NCBI GenBank assembly: GCA_964057195.1
Contig: OZ059840.1
Location: 23,283,721 to 23,347,720, forward strand
Source of the DNA: Orthosia cruda
Taxonomy: Eukaryota; Arthropoda; Insecta; Lepidoptera; Noctuidae
Length of the DNA: 64,000 nucleotides
Direction of reading: 5' to 3'
The stretch's first letter is position 1. The number at the start of each line of letters is the position of its first letter. The notes beneath the pieces were generated by a model. It was given only the letters and a program-made list of their open reading frames with translations, made no database searches and had not been told where the DNA came from. The position numbers and the translations under genes are program-made. Shown in pieces: positions 20,354 through 29,456 of this stretch.

Positions 20354-22825
20354 TCACTGTAAGTTACCCAGCAGAAGATCCTCAGTGAAATCAAATGTAA
20401 GTGTTTGAAGATAATCTGTAAGTACTTTCTTACATTGGGATTTAGAGTACGAAAAGATTTTTAACTTTTTATTTAGGGAGTTATATAATTTTACGCTTTT
20501 AACATAGAACTGTCGGTGGGCAAAGGCGGTTCTATGGCTTGCTGAGGGAAAAACGTTATGCTTGTGTCTGCCCGTCGGCTCCGCAGTAGGACGAGCCGAG
20601 TGCTTGCGAAGAGTTGAAAGGAGCACATAAAGTTGCCTGGCTGTGAGTAGCTTGCAGTCAGCATAGAGCTGCGCAGTGGGATACCGTCGCGGACGAAAGA
20701 GCATTACCTTCAGTACTGCTCTCTGCGCCCTCTCTAGGTGGATGAAGACGGATTTAGAAGCACCTCCCCATACAGGCAAGCAGTATGATAGGACCGACTG
20801 ACACAAAGCAAGATATACCAATCTGAGGATATCACGGTCAGCAGAATTTCTAAGCTTCTTAAAAACATAAATCAGCTTACGTACTCGAGACGTGACTTTC
20901 TCTATTTGCGAGTGCCAATTTAGATGCCGATCCATGACAACTCCTAGATACCTTACACTAGAAGATCTAGTGAGCAATAGGCAGTTGCATTGCGTTGGGC
21001 ACATACAGGTGTGCGCTTGTAGGGTAAGAGAATTTGGCGGACCCAGATTTGACCTAATGGCAAAGGGTATGTAAACCGTTTTCTCGACGTTTAAAGTTAG
21101 CAGATTGTCTGCCAACCAGTTCATAACGTTGGAAAGCGCAGCCTCGGCATTCTTATATGTGTGGGACCAGTCCGAACCATCTATTACAAGGGCGGTATCA
21201 TCAGCATACGTAAAAATCCGGCAATTTTTCAAAGGCAGTTTGCATAGATCATTCATGTAAATGAGAAATAGGGTAGGCCCCAGGATGCTACCTTGTGGAA
21301 CGCCGTACGTGATGGAGAGGTCATCACTTTCGTGTGACCCGATTTTAATCCTCTGGGTCCGACCACTGAGGTAGTCCGCAAAGATTTTCAAGGGCTGACC
21401 TCGGATACCAATGTTTTCCATTTTTTTTAATAAGGCTGGGGCAGAGACTGTATCAAATGCCTTTGACAGGTCAAGGAAAATTCCCAAGCACTTGTATTTT
21501 CTGTCAAGCGACCTAGCTACGTGATCAGATAAAGCCATAACTGCGTCTTCGGTACTTACTCCATTTTTGAATCCGTATTGGTTATCAGATAGGATATTGT
21601 TTGCACTGAGAAAACTGGTCAGATTTTTGTTTAGTACGCGTTCCAAAATCTTTGACATAGCTGTTAAAATCGAAATTGGACGGTAGTTATTCACATCATC
21701 TCTGCGCCCAGACTTAAAAATGGGGTAAACCACTGCTTTTTTAAAAACCTTCGGGAAGACACCAGCACCAATCGATATATTACAGACATGTGTGATAACC
21801 GGAACCAAAACACAGCGCGTGGCTTTTATTATTTTAGACGGTATACAGTCCACGCCAGTTGCACAATCAGACCTTAGACCCAAAATAATGGAATCAACAT
21901 CTTCTTCAGTTACCTCAAGGAGAACCATTGAACTACAAGAACTAGAGTTAGCCACAAATTGGGGCTTCGTGGGGGGTGGTATAATTTTGGATGCCAGATT
22001 ACTGCCGACATTCACAAAAAAAATATTGACGCGATTCAATGAGGATTTTGGGGAATCTGACAATTGCAAAAGGTCACAAGAGGGTAGACCACTACTCTGC
22101 AGGTCTGAGACCTTCTTAATGACATCCCAGGTAGCCTTAATATTATGCTTTGCCTTGTTAAACTGTTCTTTTTCATACGAGCATTTTTGTTTTCTCAAGA
22201 GTGAATTACAAAAATTTCGGTATCGGGTGTACGTGATTTTTAATAATTGATTGTCTACGGACTTTCTGAGTTTGGCATGCATGCGGTCACGGTGACGCAT
22301 ACAGCGCAGTAGACCCGGCGTAATCCAAGGCTTGAGGGTATGTTTACTCCTAGGGACAGTAAATTGGTACGTGTGCTTTAGTACAAAGGACGAAAGAGTG
22401 TCAACTAACGTATCTGCGGCTTCATCAGGATCTCTGATTGCCAGCACGGGGGACCAGTCATGGCTTTTGATATTCTCAACGGCGGAGTCGTAGTCAATTT
22501 TTAGCCTAGTGCGTGTTACAATCATGTTGGCATTCCCGCTTTGAAGAAATAATAGGAGCGGTTCGTGATCTGTAATGGACGATTCGATAACAATTGATGT
22601 GGCGGATTTGTTTGTTTTTAGTAAAATATGATCCAAACAGTTTGTGAGCCGTGTTGGAAACAAATGAGCAGGGAGAAGTCCGTTTGAAGCAGCACAAGTC
22701 AGATACTCATCTGAATGACTGTCATTATTATCGGCTTTAATATCAATATTGATATCACCGATCAGAACCACGGTAGGAGAAGATATTTTGAGTACTTTAT
22801 CGAGACTATCAATGAAATTATTTAC
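20354..22825 (-). CDS. LINE ORF2 (endonuclease remnant and reverse transcriptase), 5' truncated but open
   Basis: About 823 codons stay open from the junction to a stop at 20354. The N-terminal part is the end of an APE-type endonuclease (VVLIGDINIDI; NCLDHILLKT; ITDHEPLLLF). The middle is a reverse transcriptase with FLDLSKAFDTV, GVPQGSILGPTLF and the catalytic FTYADDTALV. The C-terminus has the usual SYCLPVWGGA and RAVLKVM segments. There is no methionine start for the true protein because the 5' part is missing; any start inside is accidental. It lies in the same frame as the upstream BEL-A RT, separated from it only by the TAG at 22826-22828. It could make RT-like protein only if transcribed from BEL-A, which is speculation. 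Confidence 0.88.
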   Translation of the reverse strand, partial: VNNFIDSLDKVLKISSPTVVLIGDINIDIKADNNDSHSDEYLTCAASNGLLPAHLFPTRLTNCLDHILLKTNKSATSIVIESSITDHEPLLLFLQSGNANMIVTRTRLKIDYDSAVENIKSHDWSPVLAIRDPDEAADTLVDTLSSFVLKHTYQFTVPRSKHTLKPWITPGLLRCMRHRDRMHAKLRKSVDNQLLKITYTRYRNFCNSLLRKQKCSYEKEQFNKAKHNIKATWDVIKKVSDLQSSGLPSCDLLQLSDSPKSSLNRVNIFFVNVGSNLASKIIPPPTKPQFVANSSSCSSMVLLEVTEEDVDSIILGLRSDCATGVDCIPSKIIKATRCVLVPVITHVCNISIGAGVFPKVFKKAVVYPIFKSGRRDDVNNYRPISILTAMSKILERVLNKNLTSFLSANNILSDNQYGFKNGVSTEDAVMALSDHVARSLDRKYKCLGIFLDLSKAFDTVSAPALLKKMENIGIRGQPLKIFADYLSGRTQRIKIGSHESDDLSITYGVPQGSILGPTLFLIYMNDLCKLPLKNCRIFTYADDTALVIDGSDWSHTYKNAEAALSNVMNWLADNLLTLNVEKTVYIPFAIRSNLGPPNSLTLQAHTCMCPTQCNCLLLTRSSSVRYLGVVMDRHLNWHSQIEKVTSRVRKLIYVFKKLRNSADRDILRLVYLALCQSVLSYCLPVWGGASKSVFIHLERAQRAVLKVMLFRPRRYPTAQLYADCKLLTARQLYVLLSTLRKHSARPTAEPTGRHKHNVFPSASHRTAFAHRQFYVKSVKLYNSLNKKLKIFSYSKSQCKKVLTDYLQTLTFDFTEDLLLGNLQ

Positions 22826-23935
22826 CTAACCTAAGGTGTCTTTTGGTATGCTGTTTAAAATCATGGCGCTGTTGCTTGTCCAGTTTCGGATTTCAAACCC
22901 ACCGGCCCTGTGAATGTCACTAATGTTACTTACCATATCAATAGCAGTAGTTTCGTCCGGCAAGCTATCTATGTAGTCATCCATATAATGCGAATGGTAT
23001 ATAGCATTGACTGCGGCCGGCAAGGATGACTCATAGCGGCTTGCGTTTTTGTTTTTAATAAATTGCGCTACGAATGGTGAACAATTAGCTCCGAATATCA
23101 AAGATGTCATGACATACGTTTTAATGTTTTCTGTAGGACTATTTCTCCACAGAAATCTTAATGCGTGCTGATCCTCGGCGTGAACCTTCACCCTGAGAAA
23201 CATATCCTTTATGTCACCTGTTACTGCGATTTTATTTTTCCTAAAGCGCAGCATTATACCAATTAGCGATGACAGCAGATCAGGTCCAGTAAGTAAATAG
23301 TCATTAAGGCAAGAACCATTTACCTTTCCTGCAGCGTCGAAGACCAGCCAAAGCTTACTTTTGTTTGGATTATCAACACCAAAATGAGGTAGGTACCACG
23401 TATTTGGTGTGACGTCATTTACCACTAGTTCCCGCGCGTAATCATTTTCCAACAAATGATGAACGCGTTCCTTATACCTTTTAGCAAAACCCGTATCCTT
23501 TCCCATTTTCCTTTCGATACCTTTCATCCGTTTCAGTGCATTAGGGTAGGAGTCCGGCATCTGGCGACCTACCTCCTTACAAGGTAAGCTAATGTACCAG
23601 CGTCCGTCAACGAGCACCGCTGATCGCTCAAGCTGATCGATGGTGCGCAAATCGTCAACGTTCTGGCGCGGCTTGCCAGACACACCCATAGCATCCAATG
23701 CAAACGAGCGTCGGACCTCATCATGGATTTCTTGAAGTAGACTATCACGTGACGAAGTGTCACTTACCTCCTCGGTCTCCGCGATGGTCAGGGCGGCCTC
23801 AGCGCAACTGGTGGCGGCGGCGGCGGCCCGGGCAGCGGCGGCACTCCGCGCCACGCGCACTTTACCATGTACGCACCAACCTAGGGGGGTAAATGTAGCG
23901 GACGGCCCATTTATATTTCCTAACTTTATTTTCAA
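22826..23935 (-). pseudogene. pol: BEL-A reverse transcriptase, cut by LINE insertion
   Basis: The polymerase part of pol. It begins near the conserved TPLGWCVHGKV segment that opens Pao RT regions, then has a poly-Ala stretch (about residues 33-45, encoded by GC-rich 23790-23845). The RT core follows (LWLVFDAAGKVNGSCLNDYL; VTGDIKDMFLRVKV with the motif A aspartate; SLIFGANCSPF; HYMDDYIDS with the catalytic DD). It ends at a TAG that the LINE insertion created. The 370 codons from 23935 are open. Upstream, the link to the protease is degraded (stop at 24003 and apparent loss of sequence). Confidence 0.87.
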
Positions 23936-24002
23936 AGGTACAAAATTTATCTTTAATATTATTTAAATGAGAATACCTAGTACAATCTATAACAGATAAC
24001 TT

Positions 24003-24540
24003 TTAGATAGGCAAACTTAATTCCTTTACACAACGCATTCTTATATTATTATGTAATATATCATCAAAACCAGCAATGTCCACATTCACAACCGTAGATT
24101 CACATACCATCGAGTCATTTGTCCACGCTCCGCGCACCGTTAGCGTCTCGCGACGGCCGCGCAGCCCGGCGCGCGCGGCGAGGCCCGCGCTTATTAGCGA
24201 CACACTTGACCCGTCGTCAAGCAGTGCGGTGGCATTTACGATACCATAAGGGCCGTGCACACGAATAGGTAACACTTTCAATAACACTTTATTGTCACTC
24301 GCGTTAATGTATGTTATTGTTTCCGAAGACACAGTAGGCTCGGCACGTTGCACGTTAGCCGACGGCGTAGCACTCGAAGCCGATGCATTGTTGTTATCGC
24401 CGGCGCGTTCATGTTGTTTACTCGTAGAATAATGCAGGAGACGATGATGTTGTTCATTACAGCCATCCTTGTCACACACAGGAGCTGAACACGTTTTTCT
24501 ATCGTGTTTGGATATTAAACACTTGTAGCATAAGCCGTGT
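24003..24540 (-). pseudogene. pol: BEL-A zinc knuckle end and aspartic protease
   Basis: The frame from about 24540 to 24003 carries the second cysteine/histidine cluster of gag (CDKDGCNEQHHRLLH) and then a DUF1758-type aspartic protease with ATALLDDGSSVSLISAGLAA, the catalytic LDDGS being usual for this family. It ends at a stop at 24003, before the LGWCVHG segment. It is joined to gag in the ancestral frame but separated here by a one-base shift at the T8 run at 24540-24547. Confidence 0.8.
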
Positions 24541-25845
24541 TTTTTTTACATGTTGCCACCGTACTTTACGTAATGCTTTCTTAAATTGTTTACATTCGCT
24601 GAGACGATGATGTATCACTGAGTGACAAAACAAACAATTAGCGTTACGTTCTTCGTCTTGAACAAGTACGGTTTGTGTGCGTGTGGACGTATTGTGTAAT
24701 GTTTTACTTTTCAGATGCTGATCACTCCGAAATGTAGTGAAAATAGTTGCAGTGATGGAAATCTTTACAGCTTCTTCATGTAAAAAATCAGATAAAATAA
24801 CCAACCTGGGTTTCTTTCCTTCAGAGATCATTTTGAAGCTGTAGTCGGACCACTTGGAGATAAGCACTGTGGGCAGCTTGGAGAGAATGATTGACACTAT
24901 GTTGGTACCATATAGGTACTTGTCTCGACCGACTGCTCGTATTGCTTCTACATTTTGCACTTTCACCGAAAACTCGACGATATCTTTATGATATTCTTGT
25001 TGAATTGATTGAAACTTTTTAATATCAAGAATTATTCTGGAAATGATGCAGTCAGGGTTACCAAACCGTAGCTCCAACGTCGACATCACTTTGTCAGGTG
25101 ACGTAGCGCTTATGAACAAAGCGGTGACTGAATCTTTCGCTTGCCCTCGTAGGCATTTCCGGAGCCTCCATAGGTTTTCTTTAGGTGTGAAGTTACACAA
25201 CGCCGTCGACTCCTCGTAGGCTTGTTTGAACTGGAGCCATTCCAAATGGTCACCTGAGAACTCAGGTAAATCCCTCGGTGTGCTCATGTGGCTGAGCAAA
25301 CTGACCTGGGGCACGTTGTTTGCACAATTAGACGAAATGTCTTTTAAAGTAGTAGCCAGCAAATTAACCACTTTGTTTAGCGCAGTCACGGAGTCACCGG
25401 GCGGTGGCGGCGGCGCTGGCGGCGCGAGGCGCGCCACGCCGGCCACGTGCTCGGCTCGTAGCGACGACGGTACATGCAGCTCGCCCGTATGAAATCCATT
25501 GTCGGGGGCTCGCTGCTCCAGTAGGGGTTCTTTGTGGTTGCTTTGGTCTACCCAATCCTCAAGGTCGTTCCGAGGAAGCTCTTTACCATCGATTTGTGGA
25601 CTGTATACCATTTGTTCTTCCTCGTCACTGAGTGCTGTCAATTGGGCATCCAGGTCTTGATTTATAAGTGCGATCTGTATAGCAGCTTTTTGTTTAGCGG
25701 CTTCCAGCTGCAACAGCTTCTTTTTGCTTTGTTTCATGGATTTGCTCGAAGACGCAACTGATTTTGCCGGCGTTTTCACGACGTGAGGCAGCGGTTCTGA
25801 CTTTATGCTGCTTCTCGGCACATCAGAAAATAAACGTTGTGGCAC
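24499..25845 (-). pseudogene. gag: BEL-A Gag (DUF1759), frameshifted near its end
   Basis: The structural protein that would form the particle and bind RNA. From the N-terminus: a Lys-rich helical segment at about residues 38-78 (coiled-coil-like), a proline-rich linker (APPAPPPPPGD), the DUF1759 capsid-like domain (residues ~190-350; LPEFSGDHLEWLQFKQAYEE; KCLRGQAKDSVTALF; LELRFGNPDCI), then the first zinc knuckle (CLFCHSVIHHRLSECKQF). A shift in an A8 run (plus strand T8 at 24540-24547) diverts the last residues into an artificial tail. The start at 25845 gives a full-length N-terminus. The reading frame may extend further upstream towards the LTR. Confidence 0.85.
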
Positions 25846-25969
25846 AATACTATCACTTCGCGGTTTTTAGGCGGCCATATTTTGTCGCGTCACGTTCACA
25901 CAGTCGCGTTGTTCCTGCAGCATTTTTGCTCGCCGCGTTCTAACGCCTGTATTAGATCCATTATTAGAT

Positions 25970-25986
25970 CTGGCTCGAATGACCAC
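25970..25986 (-). other. BEL-A candidate primer-binding site
   Basis: In the minus-strand sense TGGTCATTCGAGCC begins a few bases after the 5' LTR. TGG is the expected first triplet of a tRNA primer site. I could not match it to a specific tRNA, so this is positional evidence only. Confidence 0.4.
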
Positions 25987-25988
25987 TT

Positions 25989-26253
25989 TGTTAAGGGTGG
26001 TGCTGCAGGAACTGGCAGGTGTGACGCAACAGAAAAACGGGATGGTTTAGCAAACTCGTTTATTACTTTTCACAAAAAAGCAAGATGGCCGTCGCACAAA
26101 AATTACTTAAAATTAGCGTACGCATAGATCAGCGTGTAGTGGCAGACTGTCGGTGGCGGGGGATTCAAAGTGTGACCCGCCTCTATAGCTAACTTATAAC
26201 TAGGGATGTATCTACATTACTAATTCCTTAAACTATTGAGCGCGTCGCTAACA
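25989..26253 (-). repeat. BEL-A 5' LTR
   Basis: Second 265-bp LTR. Because the element reads on the minus strand, this is the promoter-bearing 5' LTR. No core promoter element was identified with confidence. Confidence 0.92.
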
Positions 26254-26258
26254 GTGTA
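26254..26258. repeat. Target-site duplication GTGTA, BEL-A (right)
   Basis: Right-hand copy of the 5-bp duplication that flanks the BEL-A LTR retrotransposon. Confidence 0.88.
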
Positions 26259-27764
26259 CGAAACTGAAAAGACATTCATAGCTCCACAAAAGGCGACGAA
26301 AGTATATAATTAATGCCCTCTTGAATAAGTAGGAATTTCGACTTGTGCAAAGTTGTTTGTTTTGATTCTAGGAATGTCACGTAGCCTCGTTAAGGGTTAA
26401 GTACCGCCGAGCTACTGCTAGTCAACGTTCACTTGTTTTTAGTGTTTCCACTCTGTTTATTTTTTACTCTGTGGGAAGATTTGAAAAAGGAATTATGTCG
26501 CGTGTTTGTTTTTTTTTGTGCAGAATTATTTCAAGCCAGTATTTGCTGCTGAACAAAATACTTCTTTTTATTTGTCTTTGTTTTACACTTAATCTGTATG
26601 TTTTTAGGACAACGGTACAACACTATTCTCTGCCATTGCAACTCCTGAAAATCAGAATCACAGAACAGTACTGGCAGAAATTAGTCAGAAAAGAACAACA
26701 GAGGAGAAAGAAAAACATCATTGTGTATACTGTAGGTTTAGTGACTTTGCTCTAGCAAGAACAAATTATTTCCCCCACATTTATATCGGCCCCAGGCCCT
26801 ATTAACAAACTCATTACTCCCGCAAGATTTAAAGTAAAAGTTAGGTCATCGACACACAACTTTCATGTTACTCCAAGCAATTTCCAGTTAATAAGGTTGA
26901 GATCCGACGGGCGCTAAAAACAAAGGTGGTTGGCGGAAACGCGAGCATCGTGGAATAGGCTCATTAACTTTTCAATTTTCCGACCTGAGCTTAGCAATAG
27001 TTACGCTGTGACGCCCCACAGTGTAGCCCTACCCTATTTTTTACTATTGTTACGACCTGTAGGCATGCATCGAATTGTTTACAGAACCATTTTTTTGAGG
27101 TAGGTGTTTTTTCTTTGTGTGAAGAAGCATCAAAGAAGTTTGGTAACAGAAAAATGGTTTTTTGTTCTTGTCATACCTTGAAAATGGAAAATCAAATAGC
27201 TAAACCCGTAATATGACGTGTCAATGAAATCATGATTCCGTTGTGCAAAAGAATAATCAAGAACATACGAAGTGCTCGTTTTAACACGTCATGGTAAAGC
27301 CTCAAGCTTCTATACAAGCCTACCTACCAACATTCTAAACTGCAACTCAACTTTCAACTTTCTATTTCTAAAATCTTGAAAGTTGATTAAGATTTTCGAT
27401 GTTCGAGGAAACAAGAATTTAATTCTTGACAGGTATAGGTCACATTTGGAATAATTTGTCTTCAAACACAGAAAATCTTTTGCTACAGAAATAATAAACT
27501 ACTTCTACTAAACACTATCCAGTTATCACTATTAACGCTTATCCTAATTCGTGATAACCAGAAAAACGACAAATTATTCATCAGTAGAGATCAGAGTCGA
27601 TTTTCAAGTATCCTAATCATACACGCACATATGGACACAGGACCAACAACCAAATTAAGTAATATAAATTCTCCGAATTACAGGCAACCGCAGGTCTATG
27701 GTAACAGTTGACATTGACAGTTGTTTTATGTCATAGCAGTAGAGGGGGTTTTTGTGATACCACT
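26259..27764. other. Between elements; one weak exon-like frame
   Basis: AT-rich DNA with no named element. The only coding-like trace is the segment 26608-26805, listed separately. Some repeats of unknown type may be present. Confidence 0.45.
26608..26805 (+). other. Candidate terminal exon or zinc-finger-like remnant
   Basis: A good 3' splice-site-like run (pyrimidine-rich sequence, then TTTTTAG at 26601-26607) precedes an open stretch of 65 codons that ends in TAA at 26803-26805. The peptide is hydrophilic, with a Lys/Arg/Glu-rich part (SQKRTTEEKEKHHC) and a single Cys-x2-Cys followed by a His 14 residues later. I do not recognise a family. It could be a host exon, a fragment of a zinc-finger transposase, or chance. 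Evidence is weak. Confidence 0.22.
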
Positions 27765-27765
27765 A

Positions 27766-27777
27766 ACATGGTGCTGC
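27766..27777. repeat. Target-site duplication, I-type LINE (5')
   Basis: ACATGGTGCTGC (13 bases if the preceding A is counted) is repeated at 33381-33392 right after the poly(A). It defines the first base of the element as 27778. Confidence 0.9.
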
Positions 27778-28052
27778 GATGTCATTGTCAAGTCAACTTA
27801 TGGCGGCAAATTTTTTTTAGTCTTATTTTGATTTTAAGAGTTTTTCACTATAGAGTTGATAATTTTAGTCTTTCTTTGGTAGTGTTGTTGGGTTAGCAGT
27901 TAGTTTTATTGGTATTACGAGTTTTCTTGAGTTAAGTGTTTTTATTAGTGTGAATTTCAAACAAGATTTTTCTTGGTGTTTGTGTTCTAACATCCAGGGT
28001 TTGTATGAACCTATATCTTTAATAGATTTAATTTTTTTAACCGGTATCCGTC

Positions 28053-29456
28053 ATGGATAACAAGAAACCCCCTGACCCTCCCGATCCCTTTGATTACAGT
28101 CCGATTCTAACCATTACTCTCCCCGATGACAAAATTGATAACGCTATGGACTCCGAATCTGCGCAAAGAAAAAGACCCGCATGCTCGCCCCCCGCTACTC
28201 CCATCAATCCTCCGAAACAATCCAAGCATACGATAGGCAGACACACATACAACTCAAGAGATAACGCACCATATGTAGTTCACGTGTCCCTAAAAGATGG
28301 ACAGACCTCTGGCACTGTTTTACATCCTGTTAAGTTTGGTATGTTCCTCACAAATAATAACTTTGCTAATGTTATTCTCGGAAGCTTGAAACGTTTGGGG
28401 CGAAATAGACTCGCAGTAAGTTTTAAGACTCACCTGGATGCGAACAGTTTTCTAATAAGCCCAATACTGACATCCCATGGATACATTACTTCTATCCCTA
28501 TATATAACGTTACGCGCATGGGTCTCGTCAGAGACGTACCTATTGAGTGGACAGAAGAAGAGGTCATTGAAAATATCAGGGTTCCCACTGGATGCGGTCC
28601 AGTTATTAAGGCCAGGAGAATGAACCGAAAGGTGAGTTCTCCGGGCGTTACTGAGTGGAAGCCCACTCAAACCGTCATTCTTACCTTTGATGGCCAAGTT
28701 TTGCCAAATCGTGTTTATTGCTTCTACTCTACTCTCCCAGTTGAAAAGTATATGTACCCAACTATTCAATGTTTCAACTGTTGTCGTTTTGGTCACACAC
28801 GCACTGTATGTCGCTCACAACCACGCTGTTTTAAATGTGGTGAAGACCACCTAGGTGATGGCTGCCAAGTCCCCACTGAATTTGGCTTTTGTGTTTCCTG
28901 CTCTGGAAGTCACTATGCCACCGACAAGTCTTGCCCGGAGTTGGGTCGGCAAAAAGGAATAAAAGCACTGATGGCTGAGAAATCAATCTCTTATGCAGAA
29001 GCAAGTCAGGTATTCCCACAAGTTTCAAGATCGTATGCTGAAGTAATTAGATCATCTCCAAAAACCAAACCTATAGCCAGTCCTCTTCTGTTCCCCAGTT
29101 CAACTCCCCAAACTCCAAAATCACACCGCAAAACTGTATTAATCAAACCAAAATCCCATGCCCCCCTGTCACCTAGTTATGATAAGCAAGCTCACCAAGC
29201 CCTTATTCAAGACTATTCATTCACTCCTGTCCAAAATGGTGGTGCTTACCCTCGGGCAAGTACTAACAGTCCTATTTCTTCAGAAAGTATTTTAAATATT
29301 ATATCCAGTATGCTAATGGCTATATTAGCAAACCCTGCTCATTCACTACCTGACCACGTTGCCAACAAATTGACATCTATAATGAATTATATTCACAATG
29401 CTCCCCCTTCACCTTCTTCAGTGGAACGTCAGGAGTATTACTCCCAGGAAACATGA
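28053..29456 (+). CDS. I-type LINE ORF1: Gag-like RNA-binding protein
   Basis: An open frame of 467 codons. The N-terminal ~60 residues are proline-rich and charged. A middle region follows without a domain I can name. Three clustered cysteine motifs then lie at about residues 239-300: CFNCCRFGHTRTVC, CFKCGEDHLGDGC and CVSCSGSHYATDKSC, i.e. CCHC zinc knuckles as in I-element Gag proteins, which coat the element RNA. The C-terminal third is Ser/Pro/Lys-rich. The ATG at 28053 follows a leader with no earlier in-frame start. The last 59 bases overlap ORF2 in another frame, the usual close packing of LINE ORFs. No disabling change is visible. Confidence 0.88.
   Translation: MDNKKPPDPPDPFDYSPILTITLPDDKIDNAMDSESAQRKRPACSPPATPINPPKQSKHTIGRHTYNSRDNAPYVVHVSLKDGQTSGTVLHPVKFGMFLTNNNFANVILGSLKRLGRNRLAVSFKTHLDANSFLISPILTSHGYITSIPIYNVTRMGLVRDVPIEWTEEEVIENIRVPTGCGPVIKARRMNRKVSSPGVTEWKPTQTVILTFDGQVLPNRVYCFYSTLPVEKYMYPTIQCFNCCRFGHTRTVCRSQPRCFKCGEDHLGDGCQVPTEFGFCVSCSGSHYATDKSCPELGRQKGIKALMAEKSISYAEASQVFPQVSRSYAEVIRSSPKTKPIASPLLFPSSTPQTPKSHRKTVLIKPKSHAPLSPSYDKQAHQALIQDYSFTPVQNGGAYPRASTNSPISSESILNIISSMLMAILANPAHSLPDHVANKLTSIMNYIHNAPPSPSSVERQEYYSQET

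Larger units (their letters stand above)
19912..22828 (-). mobile_element. 5'-truncated LINE nested in BEL-A
   Basis: A LINE inserted in the same orientation as BEL-A. It starts abruptly inside the endonuclease domain, carries an uninterrupted ORF2 remainder and a 3' UTR, and ends in a (TTA)n tail (ATA repeat on the plus strand, 19912-19929). A 4-bp duplication ACCT (19908-19911 and 22829-22832) flanks it. Removing the insert and one ACCT restores BEL-A in frame. The intact ORF and simple-repeat tail mark this as the youngest event at this locus. The RT motifs place it in the Jockey/CR1 assemblage; a finer name is not supported. Confidence 0.88.
17068..26253 (-). mobile_element. BEL/Pao LTR retrotransposon 'BEL-A', with nested LINE
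   Basis: A complete BEL/Pao provirus-like copy on the minus strand: 5' LTR 25989-26253, gag, protease, RT, RNase H, integrase, polypurine tract, 3' LTR 17068-17332. A GTGTA duplication sits at both outer edges. The LTRs are the same length (265 bp) and differ at only a handful of positions by eye, so the insertion is moderately recent. Coding regions nevertheless carry a frameshift in gag, stops or frame breaks in pol and lost catalytic residues, so it is dead. A LINE inserted between RT and the RT/RNase H connection (19912-22828). Without that LINE the element would be about 6.3 kb. Domain identities follow the Pao peptidase/RT, DUF1759 and DUF1758 families. Confidence 0.93.

Noticed and set aside
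25960..25988. Exact tRNA identity of the BEL-A primer site
   Set aside because: TGGTCATTCGAGCC begins properly with TGG, but I could not match the rest to a tRNA 3' end, so no tRNA is named.
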